Origin: JAJYIW01 sp963781665
GTDB lineage: Bacteria; Chloroflexota; Anaerolineae; Anaerolineales; Anaerolineaceae
Length of the DNA: 64,000 bases
Assembly: GCA_963781665.1 (NCBI GenBank)
Contig: CAWAGA010000002.1
Span: forward strand, 558,001-622,000
Direction: 5' to 3'
Position numbers and translations under genes: made by a program. Positions 44,688-53,444 of this stretch are shown here, piece by piece. How positions within the stretch are numbered: position 1 is the first letter of the stretch; each line of letters begins with the position of its first letter. Below the pieces are notes generated by a model. That model was not told the DNA's origin. It saw only the letters and a program-made list of their open reading frames with translations, and searched no databases.

Positions 44688-45407
44688 TTAGATGAATTCA
44701 GTCAACTGAGATAGGCTGCCTTTACCCAGGATATCCTCGGCGCGGACCAGGGAGAGGTGATGCACCTGCTGGATGATCGCATCTCTTTCTTCTGGTTCTG
44801 TTGGCTCGAGCAAGCGGGTAGCGTGTTTCCACACTTCCTCACGCCATTCGCGGATCAACAAGGATGTCATCCACTCATCTATCGGCCCCATCAGCTTATC
44901 TGCCACTTTAAAAAGCGGCTGGTAGCGGTCGATGATCTGGTCCTGAACTTCATCAATCGTGTGTGTGATCACTTCGTTAACCCGGCAGTGGTCGCGATAA
45001 CGCATCATCCGCTGTTCGCTGGATAACTGCTCCCATTCGCCGGCAAGCAGCTCAGAAAGGGCAAAGACCAGGTCATAATTAATGTGGGCATTGACCCCCA
45101 GCACCAGGTTCTGCAGAACGTGCGTGCGCGGGTTTTGGGCAGCCTGAAAAGCTATCTTCCACACATCGGGTGAATTTGACAACCCGTTTTCGAATTTATC
45201 CAGTGCGATGAAGTAATAACCGGCAAAACTTTCCATAAGCGCTGCGACCCAGGGGGGATCTTCAAAATCCTTGGCCTGGATAGCCTTCAATATATTCTCG
45301 GTCATCATCTTGTAACAGCTTAAGAAGATCACGCGCCGGTCGTTAGCCGATTCCCAAGAAGCTAACAGATCGCTCATTTTGACCAAAACCTCATCACCTT
45401 TATCCAT
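44688..45407 (-). CDS. DUF5995 family protein
   Basis: 239 residues from the ATG at 45407, which has GGGGAGG six bases upstream. It is all-helical with the DUF5995 signature LVLGVNAHINYDLVFALSE and DHCRVNEVITHTIDEVQDQI, plus an N-terminal FLSCYKMMT region. The conserved His, Asn and Asp residues suggest a metal site, but no function is established for the family. Cytoplasmic, monocistronic. Confidence 0.85.
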   Translation of the reverse strand: MDKGDEVLVKMSDLLASWESANDRRVIFLSCYKMMTENILKAIQAKDFEDPPWVAALMESFAGYYFIALDKFENGLSNSPDVWKIAFQAAQNPRTHVLQNLVLGVNAHINYDLVFALSELLAGEWEQLSSEQRMMRYRDHCRVNEVITHTIDEVQDQIIDRYQPLFKVADKLMGPIDEWMTSLLIREWREEVWKHATRLLEPTEPEERDAIIQQVHHLSLVRAEDILGKGSLSQLTEFI

Positions 45408-45671
45408 CCAGAGCCTCCCCAATTATCAAATAAGATAAATCCCATATTAATTATATTATAACCCGAACATTCGGATTTTCCACCTGTTTGGAAATACCTG
45501 CGGGCTGCTTAGAAACCAAGCCTGGTTCTTTTACCTGGACTGGCTGAGCAGGTCAATTCCACCTTCTCAGATGCTGGCTGGATCTCCCTTTTCGCCGCAG
45601 TGCTTAGCAGTAGAATATTAATACTAATTGGCCTTTTGGATAGCGCATTTGGATGAATGCGGAGGGCAAAA

Positions 45672-46475
45672 ATGTTGAATCGTCTTCCTCCGGGACTGTC
45701 TGCCTTAATTGAGGTGGGAATCCTCTTCATTCCAGCTATCCCAGCCTATCTATGGATCTGGCCTAATATCCAAGGAAGTTCTGAGACAACTTTTCAGATC
45801 CTGGTCTACTTTTACGTCCTGGCAGGCACTATTTTCATCGGTCGACGGCGCTGGTCCTGGGGTCAACTGGGGATCAACCGTAGGGGCATCTGGCTGGGTC
45901 TGGGTTGTACCCTGATCATTATCATAGCCCGGTTGCTGATCATCCTTGGTTTTGCCTGGAATTTCTCACCCCCATTGTTCAACCTGGCCCGCCTGGCCTG
46001 GAATACCCTTTACTACTTCGCCCTGGTCGGATTGGTGGAGGAGCTGCTTTTTCGCGGACTGATCTTTCGCGCCCTGGAGGACTGGCGCGGTAAGGCTCCC
46101 GAACGACATGCTTCGGCCTGGGCGATTTGGGGATCGAGCTTTGGTTTTATGCTCTGGCACATTTTCGGCCAGGGACCTTTGGCCGGGATTTCCACCCTGA
46201 TCATCGGCCTGGCTTTCGCGCTCATCCGCTGGCGGGGAGGCGGCATCCTCGGTCTGATCATACTGCACGGGTTCTGGGACTTGGAATCAACCTTACTGAT
46301 CGCAGCCGTTGATCTTACAGCTATTTACAGCCAGGACCACCCAGTGGTCGCTTCACCCTGGCTGGTGATCCTGGGTACCGTCCTGCTTTTTGCAACCCCG
46401 CTGTACGTCTGGTTGGCTCACCCGTGGGTTTGTCGCTTCCTGGTTGGTACACCTCACAAAAAAACCTCAGTATAA
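45672..46475 (+). CDS. CPBP family intramembrane metalloprotease
   Basis: 267 residues from the ATG at 45672, preceded by GGAGGGC. Eight or so hydrophobic segments. Motif 1 is VEELLFRGLIFRALEDW (two Glu and Arg), motif 2 is FMLWHIFG, and motif 3 includes ILHGFWD. These are the glutamate and histidine residues of the CAAX protease/bacteriocin-processing (Rce1-like) fold. The likely role is cleavage of a membrane or prenyl-like peptide substrate; none is encoded nearby. Confidence 0.88.
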   Translation: MLNRLPPGLSALIEVGILFIPAIPAYLWIWPNIQGSSETTFQILVYFYVLAGTIFIGRRRWSWGQLGINRRGIWLGLGCTLIIIIARLLIILGFAWNFSPPLFNLARLAWNTLYYFALVGLVEELLFRGLIFRALEDWRGKAPERHASAWAIWGSSFGFMLWHIFGQGPLAGISTLIIGLAFALIRWRGGGILGLIILHGFWDLESTLLIAAVDLTAIYSQDHPVVASPWLVILGTVLLFATPLYVWLAHPWVCRFLVGTPHKKTSV

Positions 46476-46526
46476 TTATCAAATTGTATCTTTCGCCGCA
46501 CGATCATTATTAAATAAGGCAGGACC

Positions 46527-47550
46527 ATGTCAGCAATTGAATCATCGCACACCTTTGAGAATAAACCAGGCGTTGGTTTTAAATCTTTTCCAGGCCATAT
46601 CAAAATAACCAAGTTCACACCAGACCACGTCGGCCAGGCCATGCAGCTTGCCAGGGCGAGCTATGATCTGGAGCGGGTGAAAAATCCCAACCTGCCTGCG
46701 GTCGACCAGGTTCCCGGTCTGGCCTACTTCACCCAAAATGGATACGGTTCGGCCGCCTTCACGGGTGACCAGATGGTTGGTTTCATGTGCTTCTACCCAC
46801 CTATAAAAGACGCCTTCAGGACTACCAACGTCAAGGGAACCTTTTCTCCAATTCACGCCCATGCCGTGACCGGCGAAAACCGGGAAAGAGTTCTATTCTT
46901 ACCTCTATGAGGCTGTCGCCAGGAAACTCGTTGCCGATGGCATCCTCAGCCATGCAATTGCAATTTATACCCACGACATCGAAGCTCGTGACAGCTTTTT
47001 CAACAATGGCTTTGGACTGCGCTGCATCGATGCCATTCGCTCGTTGACACCGCTCCAACCGGTCCAGGCTCCAGACTGTACGTTTGTCGAAGTACCCAAG
47101 GCTAATAAAGCCACACTGCTGGAGCTGCAGAACCTGTTAATCGCCCACATGAGTACCAGCCCATATTTCATGCCTTTTCCACAATTGACCCAAACCCAAT
47201 TCATGGAACAGCCGGACGGTGAGGATATCCGTTATTTTGCTGCCTTAATCGACGAGAAACCGGTCGCTTATTACAAAATAGCGGACGAGGGAGAAAATTT
47301 TGTCTGCGACGATCCTAAGATGGTCAACATCTGCGGCGCTTTCTGCCTTCCCGAATATCGCGGCGCCGGCACCAGTCACAATTTTCTGGCATATTTGATC
47401 GATACGCTGGCTGGTGAGGGCTACACCCGCCTGGGGGTCGATTTCGAAAGCTTCAACCCCACCGCGTTGAGGTTCTGGCTCAAGTATTTTGAGGCATACA
47501 CAGGTAGCCTGGTCAGGCGCATCGACGACAGGATTCTCGGTTATTTGTAG
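46527..47550 (+). pseudogene. GNAT acetyltransferase, two-domain, broken by a frame change
   Basis: The first frame (46527-46910) gives a GNAT-like N-terminus ending FSPIHAHAVTGENR. A frame one base further on continues GKEFYSYLYEAVARKLVADG and IAIYTHDIEARDSFFNNGFG, with a second domain having GAFCLPEYRGAGTSHNFLAYL (acetyl-CoA loop) and GVDFESFNPTALRFWLKYF, to the stop at 47550. The junction lies at AACCGGGAAAG (about 46882-46890), consistent with one inserted base. Joined length would be about 340 residues. It converges on and overlaps the kinase gene stop by 10 bp. It may be a pseudogene or a consensus error. Confidence 0.7.
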
Positions 47551-50500
47551 ATTAAAACCATGGGTGTAATTTTCTGCCAGGTCCACCCGCCATCGGTGGT
47601 CTTCATTAAGTTAATGATGACCGCTTCGGTGACGGCCCAACCGTTTTGAGCTGAAATAAAGTCAATCTGATTGACCCAGTCCAGGCCACCGCGAATGACC
47701 CACGACATCCCGCCATCGGTGGTCTGGGAAACGTACGACGGAAATGACGTATCAGGCGAATATAGTCCTCCCAACCAACCGAGCGACCGGTCCTGGAAAT
47801 AAAGCACGGTGGCTGAGCCGGATAATACCGGTAAAGCCGTCCAGCCTTCCCCTCCGTTTTCAGTTTTGTAAATCCAACTTGTTTTCGTACCACCAGGTGT
47901 GTTTGCATCGCTGCACGAGATCAACGCAAATCCCACTGTATTATCTACGAAGTAAGGCGGTTCAGATTTGCAGGCGATCGCCCCATCCGAAAAAGCATTA
48001 GGCATTTCTGGTGGTGCCGGCAGAGACTGGTTTTCCCAGGTCGATCCGCCATTGGTAGTTCTATAAAAATAGACACCTGGAACCACACCGGAACAGTCGC
48101 CTGTCACCCAACCGGTGTTGGCGTCGCTAAACGTGATCCCAGACTTATCACACGATTGCGATAGGCTTGAACCAGTTGGATCCACAATTTTTTGCCAGGT
48201 CTGCCCGCCGTCGCCGGTTGTAAATACGGTGACGTAATCGTGCATCATCCCTGAATCCAGGTGGATCAGGGCCCAACCGTGTGAGTCATCTGAAAAACCA
48301 ATATCGGAAGGCTTGAAGAAGCCCAATTGCAGACCGGTAATATCGAACGCCTGACTGGCAGTCCAATTTTGTCCCCCATCTGTCGTTTTCCAGGTGACGA
48401 CGCTTGTCGTTCCAGGTAAGCTGTTATCACTGTTGAAGTAAAATACCCAGGCTTTCTCCCTATTAGAAAAATAAGCGACAGCCGATTTGTTATCGGAACC
48501 TATGCTATCGAAAGCATGATGCGGGGTGATGATCTTCCAGGACTCCCCTCCATCACGGGTGAAAAGTATCTGATCACTCGTGCTGCTAGATGTCATGCCT
48601 ACCGCCCATCCATCCGATTCATTGACCATGTTGATACGTTCGATTGTTACAGGGTTGATCGCAATAGGTGCCGGAGTTGGTGTGACTGTGACTGCCACCA
48701 ATGTAGGGGGTGGGGTCGTTGGAACTTCGCTCGAAGGTGTTATAGTTTCTGTCTCTTGCGTAATGACGGGTGATACTGGAAAGGTCGGCAGCACCGGAGT
48801 TTGAACCGCTTCAGTAATAATCGCATACATCGTCATCGAATATTGGGCCGTGGCGGTGGCTGCGCGGTCGGTGATCTGTTTGTAGACCATGGCTGTGCCG
48901 CCCCCTAAAACCAGACAGACTACCAACAATAACGGGATCACCCAGGGTGGGATCAGGCCCCTGCTCAAAATCTCGCCATTCTGCGCCTGAGTTTCACCAT
49001 TCTGGCTGGCTACCTGAACGCCAAACGGGAAGGATTGCTCGCTCCCAAACCAACGCCGCTGCCGCGGGCTCGCCCGGAACTCAACCACCTGGGTCTGGCC
49101 CTCCCCCACTGCCAGAGACGTCCGGGGTGGGTTAAAAACCAGGTCGTCGGCCGGGTCTTTCCAAACCAGGTCGTATGACTGTTTGACATTTCCTTTGTTA
49201 TTGATCGATACGCGGCTGGCTTTGTTGGCCTTGATCCGCGAGGGATGCAGGTCAGAGGTGAAGGAAAAGAAAGGTAAAACATCGAGGGTAGCATTTACCT
49301 GGGCGGCCTGGTCCGGGGCACTCACGCCTGAAATGCGCAGGTTCAGTGGATACCGCCCGGCGCGGCTCTTGGGACTGCGCGGCGGAAGAATGGTGAAATT
49401 GACGCTCTGCTGCTCGCCGGGTAAGAGTTGGACCGGATGGGGTAAAGAAGGAATCCAATTGGCCGGGATACCGGAAATGCTTAGCTCAAAGTGGTCGACG
49501 ATATCGCCCTGGTTGAGGACAATGACCGTGGTGATGAGCGCAGAGCCGGGGTCGGTGGAGAACTGCCGCTCAGCCAGGAAAATGCCCACCTGCCCCCGCC
49601 CTGGGGAGGATTGCACCAATTGTGGATCGACACTCAGGGCCGAAGGGCCGCCCGATCCGGTCGGGGTAACTTTCCGAGCTGTTACCAGGCGCAGGTAAGC
49701 ATCTCCCACCCTCAGCGTTTTATCGCTGCTCCAGATCTCCGGAACCCCTGGCAGAAGGCGGGTATTTGCCAGGTAAGTGCCGTTAGTCGAACCCAGGTCA
49801 ATGACCTGGTACTGGCTGCCATTGAAATCCAGGCGTGCATGGTGGTGCGAAACCCTGGGATCGAACAAGACGATCGCATTGTCGGCCTCACGGCCAATGC
49901 CGATCGTTTTGCCTGAAATAGGAATGCTGCGACCGGTGTGGTCTGGCTCGTAGATCTGGATGCGGTCCTGGGATATATCAGAGGCTGGAGCGGCAAACGC
50001 CTGGAGCAATGACGGTCCACGCATCTCAACCACGCTCTGCTGCACCTGGGTCGCCAGGCTGATCCCAGCCTGGTCCACCGCCGGCGCCTGTGGCGCGGTG
50101 CGCAAAGCTGGCAAGCATTCTGACAGCGATTTCGCCAGATCTCCCGCCGTTTGGAAACGGTCGGCTGGATTTTTCTCGATAGCTTTCAGAATAGTATCCC
50201 GCAGAGCCATTGGTAATTCAGGGCGGATCGACAGCGGGTCTGGCGGGCGTTCCTGGGTATGGCAACGAATGGCTTCGGTCAGAGTTTTTGCCGTAAACGG
50301 CAGACAGCCTACAGCCAGCTCGAAGAGCAGGATCCCCAGCGAATAGACGTCACTGCGCTTATCGGTGGGTTTCCCCAAAGCTTGTTCAGGAGACATATAG
50401 GCCGGGGTTCCCATAGACGTTCCATCCTGGGTAAACACTCCTCCTTCAGCCAGCTTTGCCAGGCCAAGGTCGGTCAAGACCGGACAATAAGGCAGATCGG

Positions 50501-50957
50501 AACCCGGTTCGGGCCTGAGCATGATGTTGTCCGGTTTAATATCCCGGTGGGTGATCCCCTGGCGGTGGATGTAATCCAGGGCCAGGCAGATCTGGTTGAA
50601 TAGACTGATCGCCTCAGGCAGCAGGATCCATTGGCGATGGGAGCGCAGGCTTTGCAGCATCTTCCCCAGATTGTCACCCGGAATGAACTCCATGACAATA
50701 AAGAGCGTACCCTGATTCTGGCCGAAATCATATACCTTGACGATGGATGGATGATTAAAACGGGCTGCTGTGCGGGCTTCTTGTAAGAACCTTTCCTGAA
50801 AATTCGTTTGGCGGGCAAATTGAGCATGCATAACCTTGAAGGCGACTTCTCGCTCCAGGGTTACATCCAATGCCTTGTACACTGCTCCCATTCCCCCTTC
50901 GCCTAACAGGCTCACAATTCTGTAGCGCCCGATTGTCTGCCCGATGAGTTGATCCAT
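47541..50957 (-). CDS. Ser/Thr protein kinase with FHA, membrane helix and YCF48-like propeller
   Basis: 1138 residues from the ATG at 50957 (GGAGGG upstream). Kinase domain about 10-275: GEGGMGAVYKA, VAFKVM, ITHRDIKPDN, LTDLGLAK (DLG in place of DFG) and MGTPAYMSPEQ. FHA domain about 345-425: IGIGREADN, VSHHHARL, DLGSTNGTYL. Two Ig-like beta domains lead to a membrane helix at about 672-695 (WVIPLLLVVCLVLGGG). Outside lie seven or so Asp-box/YCF48-like repeats with TxDGGxxW motifs. The FHA between kinase and membrane could bind the kinase's own phosphothreonines; the propeller would be the sensor or adhesion part. It is a single gene with no partner phosphatase visible. Confidence 0.92.
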   Translation of the reverse strand: MDQLIGQTIGRYRIVSLLGEGGMGAVYKALDVTLEREVAFKVMHAQFARQTNFQERFLQEARTAARFNHPSIVKVYDFGQNQGTLFIVMEFIPGDNLGKMLQSLRSHRQWILLPEAISLFNQICLALDYIHRQGITHRDIKPDNIMLRPEPGSDLPYCPVLTDLGLAKLAEGGVFTQDGTSMGTPAYMSPEQALGKPTDKRSDVYSLGILLFELAVGCLPFTAKTLTEAIRCHTQERPPDPLSIRPELPMALRDTILKAIEKNPADRFQTAGDLAKSLSECLPALRTAPQAPAVDQAGISLATQVQQSVVEMRGPSLLQAFAAPASDISQDRIQIYEPDHTGRSIPISGKTIGIGREADNAIVLFDPRVSHHHARLDFNGSQYQVIDLGSTNGTYLANTRLLPGVPEIWSSDKTLRVGDAYLRLVTARKVTPTGSGGPSALSVDPQLVQSSPGRGQVGIFLAERQFSTDPGSALITTVIVLNQGDIVDHFELSISGIPANWIPSLPHPVQLLPGEQQSVNFTILPPRSPKSRAGRYPLNLRISGVSAPDQAAQVNATLDVLPFFSFTSDLHPSRIKANKASRVSINNKGNVKQSYDLVWKDPADDLVFNPPRTSLAVGEGQTQVVEFRASPRQRRWFGSEQSFPFGVQVASQNGETQAQNGEILSRGLIPPWVIPLLLVVCLVLGGGTAMVYKQITDRAATATAQYSMTMYAIITEAVQTPVLPTFPVSPVITQETETITPSSEVPTTPPPTLVAVTVTPTPAPIAINPVTIERINMVNESDGWAVGMTSSSTSDQILFTRDGGESWKIITPHHAFDSIGSDNKSAVAYFSNREKAWVFYFNSDNSLPGTTSVVTWKTTDGGQNWTASQAFDITGLQLGFFKPSDIGFSDDSHGWALIHLDSGMMHDYVTVFTTGDGGQTWQKIVDPTGSSLSQSCDKSGITFSDANTGWVTGDCSGVVPGVYFYRTTNGGSTWENQSLPAPPEMPNAFSDGAIACKSEPPYFVDNTVGFALISCSDANTPGGTKTSWIYKTENGGEGWTALPVLSGSATVLYFQDRSLGWLGGLYSPDTSFPSYVSQTTDGGMSWVIRGGLDWVNQIDFISAQNGWAVTEAVIINLMKTTDGGWTWQKITPMVLIYK

Positions 50958-51240
50958 GAGCCAGCCCTCCAGCTGCCAATGCAAAGGCATTTATCCAAAC
51001 CCTAAATCTCTATGAAAGCTTTAGGGTCTTAGGTTAGTTGAATCTATGGTATTTTCGATGTTAAAATTATATTGCAATTCTATTAAACGAGGTCAGAAAT
51101 CCCAGATTTCGGAGCTTTTCCCCGTTATTTGGAGCTAGTGGTTGAATTTTGCATCCTTTTTTTAGTTTGCCCGTCTTTAGAATTAAACGAATTTTCGGCG
51201 GTTCGCCTAATTCGTGAAACTCGTGATCAAGGAGCATAAA

Positions 51241-51975
51241 ATGGAAATTCGGGATATCAAAAACGAAGTGCGGACGCACTATGCCGGTATCGCCCGCCAG
51301 TCTAAGGCAGGCTGCTGTGGACAGAGTACAAGCTGCTGCGGGAGTGCTGCCCCTGCCGATATCCAGGCTGAGGACGCTACTATCGCCGCGGCAGACCTCG
51401 GGCTGGGCTGCGGTCTGCCGGCTGCTTCCGCCAACATCCGGCCCAGTGATACCGTCCTGGACCTGGGCAGCGGCGCTGGCGTGGATGTATTCCGGGCAGC
51501 CCGCCTGGTTGGCCCAGGTGGCCACGTGATCGGCATCGATATGACCCCCGAGATGATTGAAAGGGCTTATGCCAATGCCCGCGCCGGTGGCTTCCAAAAC
51601 GTCGAGTTCCGCCTGGGGGATATTGAAGCGCTCCCGATTGAGGATTCCTCGGTTGATGTCGTCCTTTCGAACTGCGTAATCAACCTGGCGCCTGATAAAT
51701 CCAGGGTATTTAATGAGATCCACAGGGTGCTCAAGCCCGGTGGACACTTCTCGATTTCAGATGTGGTCACCTTTGGACAGGTGCCAGCCGAGGTCCGCCA
51801 GGATGTTGAGCTGTGGGCCGGCTGCATCGCCGGGGCAATGGATAAGGAAAAATACCTGGAGACCATCGTTAACTGTGGTTTTTCGAAAGTTACCGTACTC
51901 AGTTTCCAGCCATCCGACTATCCCCAGGGGGCAGACTACGGAACTGCCAGCATCACCATTGAAGCCAGGAAATGA
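51241..51975 (+). CDS. arsM: Arsenite methyltransferase
   Basis: 244 residues from the ATG at 51241, with AAGGAGC upstream. The SAM-binding motif I is TVLDLGSGAGVDVFRAARLV near 72; other ArsM blocks are VIGIDMTPEMIERA, GDIEALPIEDSSVDVVLSNCVINLAPDK and EIHRVLKPGG. Cys residues lie in VLSNCVIN and in LWAGCIAG, as in bacterial ArsM where they bind As(III). The N-terminus carries two CC pairs (GCCGQ and SCCGS), which may bind As(III) too. It methylates arsenite using SAM. The stop overlaps the start of the sigZ gene by 4 bp. Confidence 0.93.
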   Translation: MEIRDIKNEVRTHYAGIARQSKAGCCGQSTSCCGSAAPADIQAEDATIAAADLGLGCGLPAASANIRPSDTVLDLGSGAGVDVFRAARLVGPGGHVIGIDMTPEMIERAYANARAGGFQNVEFRLGDIEALPIEDSSVDVVLSNCVINLAPDKSRVFNEIHRVLKPGGHFSISDVVTFGQVPAEVRQDVELWAGCIAGAMDKEKYLETIVNCGFSKVTVLSFQPSDYPQGADYGTASITIEARK

Positions 51976-52553
51976 ATTTTTCCACCAACGATATCTGGCA
52001 GAATTTCAGCCAGGAGCTGCATCGCTTTATCACCCGCAGGGTGTCCGATCCGCAAGATGTAGAAGACATCTTACAAGATGCTTTCGTCAAAATCCACACC
52101 CACATCGGCACCCTGCGAGATGACGAGCGCCTCGCTCCCTGGCTCTATCAGGTCACCCGCAATACCCTCACCGACTATTATCGCCGCCGCCGGCCGCAGT
52201 CGGAGCTGCCCGAGACCTATCCGGCTGAGGGGTCAAAGGTCACCCTGGATGATGACCTGGCACCCGAGCTGGCAGCCAGCCTGCGCTCCATGATCTTATC
52301 TCTTCCGGACCGCTATCGCCTGGCCGTCGACCTGGCTGAGATCCAGGGCATGAAACAACAGGATGTCGCCCGACAATTAGGTCTCTCCCTGAGCGGAGCC
52401 AAATCTCGGGTGCAGCGCGGCCGCAACCTGCTCCGCCAGGAGCTGCTCGACTGCTGCCATTTCGATTTCGACCAACGCAACCACCCAATCGCCTACACGC
52501 CTCGTCCAGACTGCTGTCAGGTTTGCTGTAAAAACAGCACAACCCATGTATGA
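51972..52553 (+). CDS. ECF sigma factor of the SigZ type with Cys-rich tail
   Basis: 193 residues, overlapping arsM as ATGA. Region 2 is shown by ELHRFITRRVSDPQDVEDILQDAFVKIHTHI and ERLAPWLYQVTRNTLTDYYRRRR; region 4 by LPDRYRLAVDLAEIQGMKQQDVARQLGLSLSGAKSRVQRGRNLL. The last 40 residues carry five Cys: two in LLDCCHFDF and then DCCQVCCKN with more. That gives candidate metal or arsenite ligands; the Cys-rich tail resembles SigZ-type proteins. No anti-sigma gene follows, so the tail may sense directly. Translational coupling to arsM suggests arsenic control. Confidence 0.92.
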   Translation: MNFSTNDIWQNFSQELHRFITRRVSDPQDVEDILQDAFVKIHTHIGTLRDDERLAPWLYQVTRNTLTDYYRRRRPQSELPETYPAEGSKVTLDDDLAPELAASLRSMILSLPDRYRLAVDLAEIQGMKQQDVARQLGLSLSGAKSRVQRGRNLLRQELLDCCHFDFDQRNHPIAYTPRPDCCQVCCKNSTTHV

Positions 52554-52685
52554 AACCCTTCTCCCCCTAAGATTAGCAAGTGAAATCCTGCGATTGGATG
52601 GTTTTTATCGATAAAACAGATATATAATATGAATAATGAGATCATTATCTGATCGATTAGAAAGAAAAATTACAGGAGAAAATTT

Positions 52686-53111
52686 ATGAACATACGCAAA
52701 TCAGAAGCAATTTGGGAGGGGAGCCTCAAGGATGGAAAAGGTACGATGACAGTCGGCAGTGGGGCCTATCAAGGAGCATATACCTGGGCTTCACGCTTTG
52801 AAAACGCATCGGGAACCAACCCGGAAGAATTAATTGCGGCGGCGCACGCTGGTTGTTTTTCAATGGCATTATCTGGCGACCTCGGCAAGGCTGGATATAA
52901 ACCCAACCGTGTGTCCACCCGGGCCATGGTAACCATGGACATTGTTGAAGGCAAGGCGCGCATCACCCGCATCCAGTTGGAGACGGAAGCCAGCATTCCA
53001 GGCATTTCGAACGACGAATTCCAGAAAATATCTCAGGGCTCAAAAGAAGGTTGCCCGGTTTCGGTGGCGCTCGCCAACGTACCCATCAGCCTGACGGCGC
53101 GCCTGGTTTAG
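52686..53111 (+). CDS. osmC: OsmC family peroxiredoxin
   Basis: 141 residues. It begins IRKSEAIWEGSLKDGKGTM and has ENASGTNPEELIAAAHAGCFSMAL (first Cys) and SQGSKEGCPVSVAL (second Cys), the canonical OsmC pair, which places it in the OsmC rather than the Ohr or YhfA branch. It reduces organic hydroperoxides using dihydrolipoyl or thioredoxin systems. AGGAG lies before the ATG. A terminator follows. Confidence 0.93.
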   Translation: MNIRKSEAIWEGSLKDGKGTMTVGSGAYQGAYTWASRFENASGTNPEELIAAAHAGCFSMALSGDLGKAGYKPNRVSTRAMVTMDIVEGKARITRIQLETEASIPGISNDEFQKISQGSKEGCPVSVALANVPISLTARLV

Positions 53112-53136
53112 TAGGGAAAAAACACTTGACCATCTC

Positions 53137-53175
53137 ACCTGGCAGCCTTAATTGGATCTTGCCAGGTGTTTTTCT
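53137..53175 (+). terminator. Rho-independent terminator
   Basis: CACCTGGCA (53137-53145) and TGCCAGGTG (53161-53169) form a 9-bp stem followed by five T, just after the osmC stop. Confidence 0.88.
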
Positions 53176-53444
53176 TTATCAGATGAATGTCGTGCGTTTA
53201 TTAACCAATAACAGCGGATCATCGATTATCAAGATTGGCATGTATAATTGGCTCGAAGGTTATCATCCAGGCCAAAAACTGGAAGCCGCCGGTCATGAAG
53301 ACAGATGAAGACCTGGTGACCGCCAGGCAGACGTATGCATTGATTCATTAAAAGCCGTTCGTCCAGGCCTCAAAGGTTATTGCACTCTTCAGTGCCTGGT
53401 ATCGTTTCTTGACTCACAAACAATATGGGGGATTGGAGGTAATT
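53176..53444. other. Upstream region of phosphoketolase
   Basis: No gene is supported. It contains TATAAT at 53243-53248 without a good -35 box and the GGAGG ribosome-binding site (53435-53439) of the phosphoketolase gene. Confidence 0.5.
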
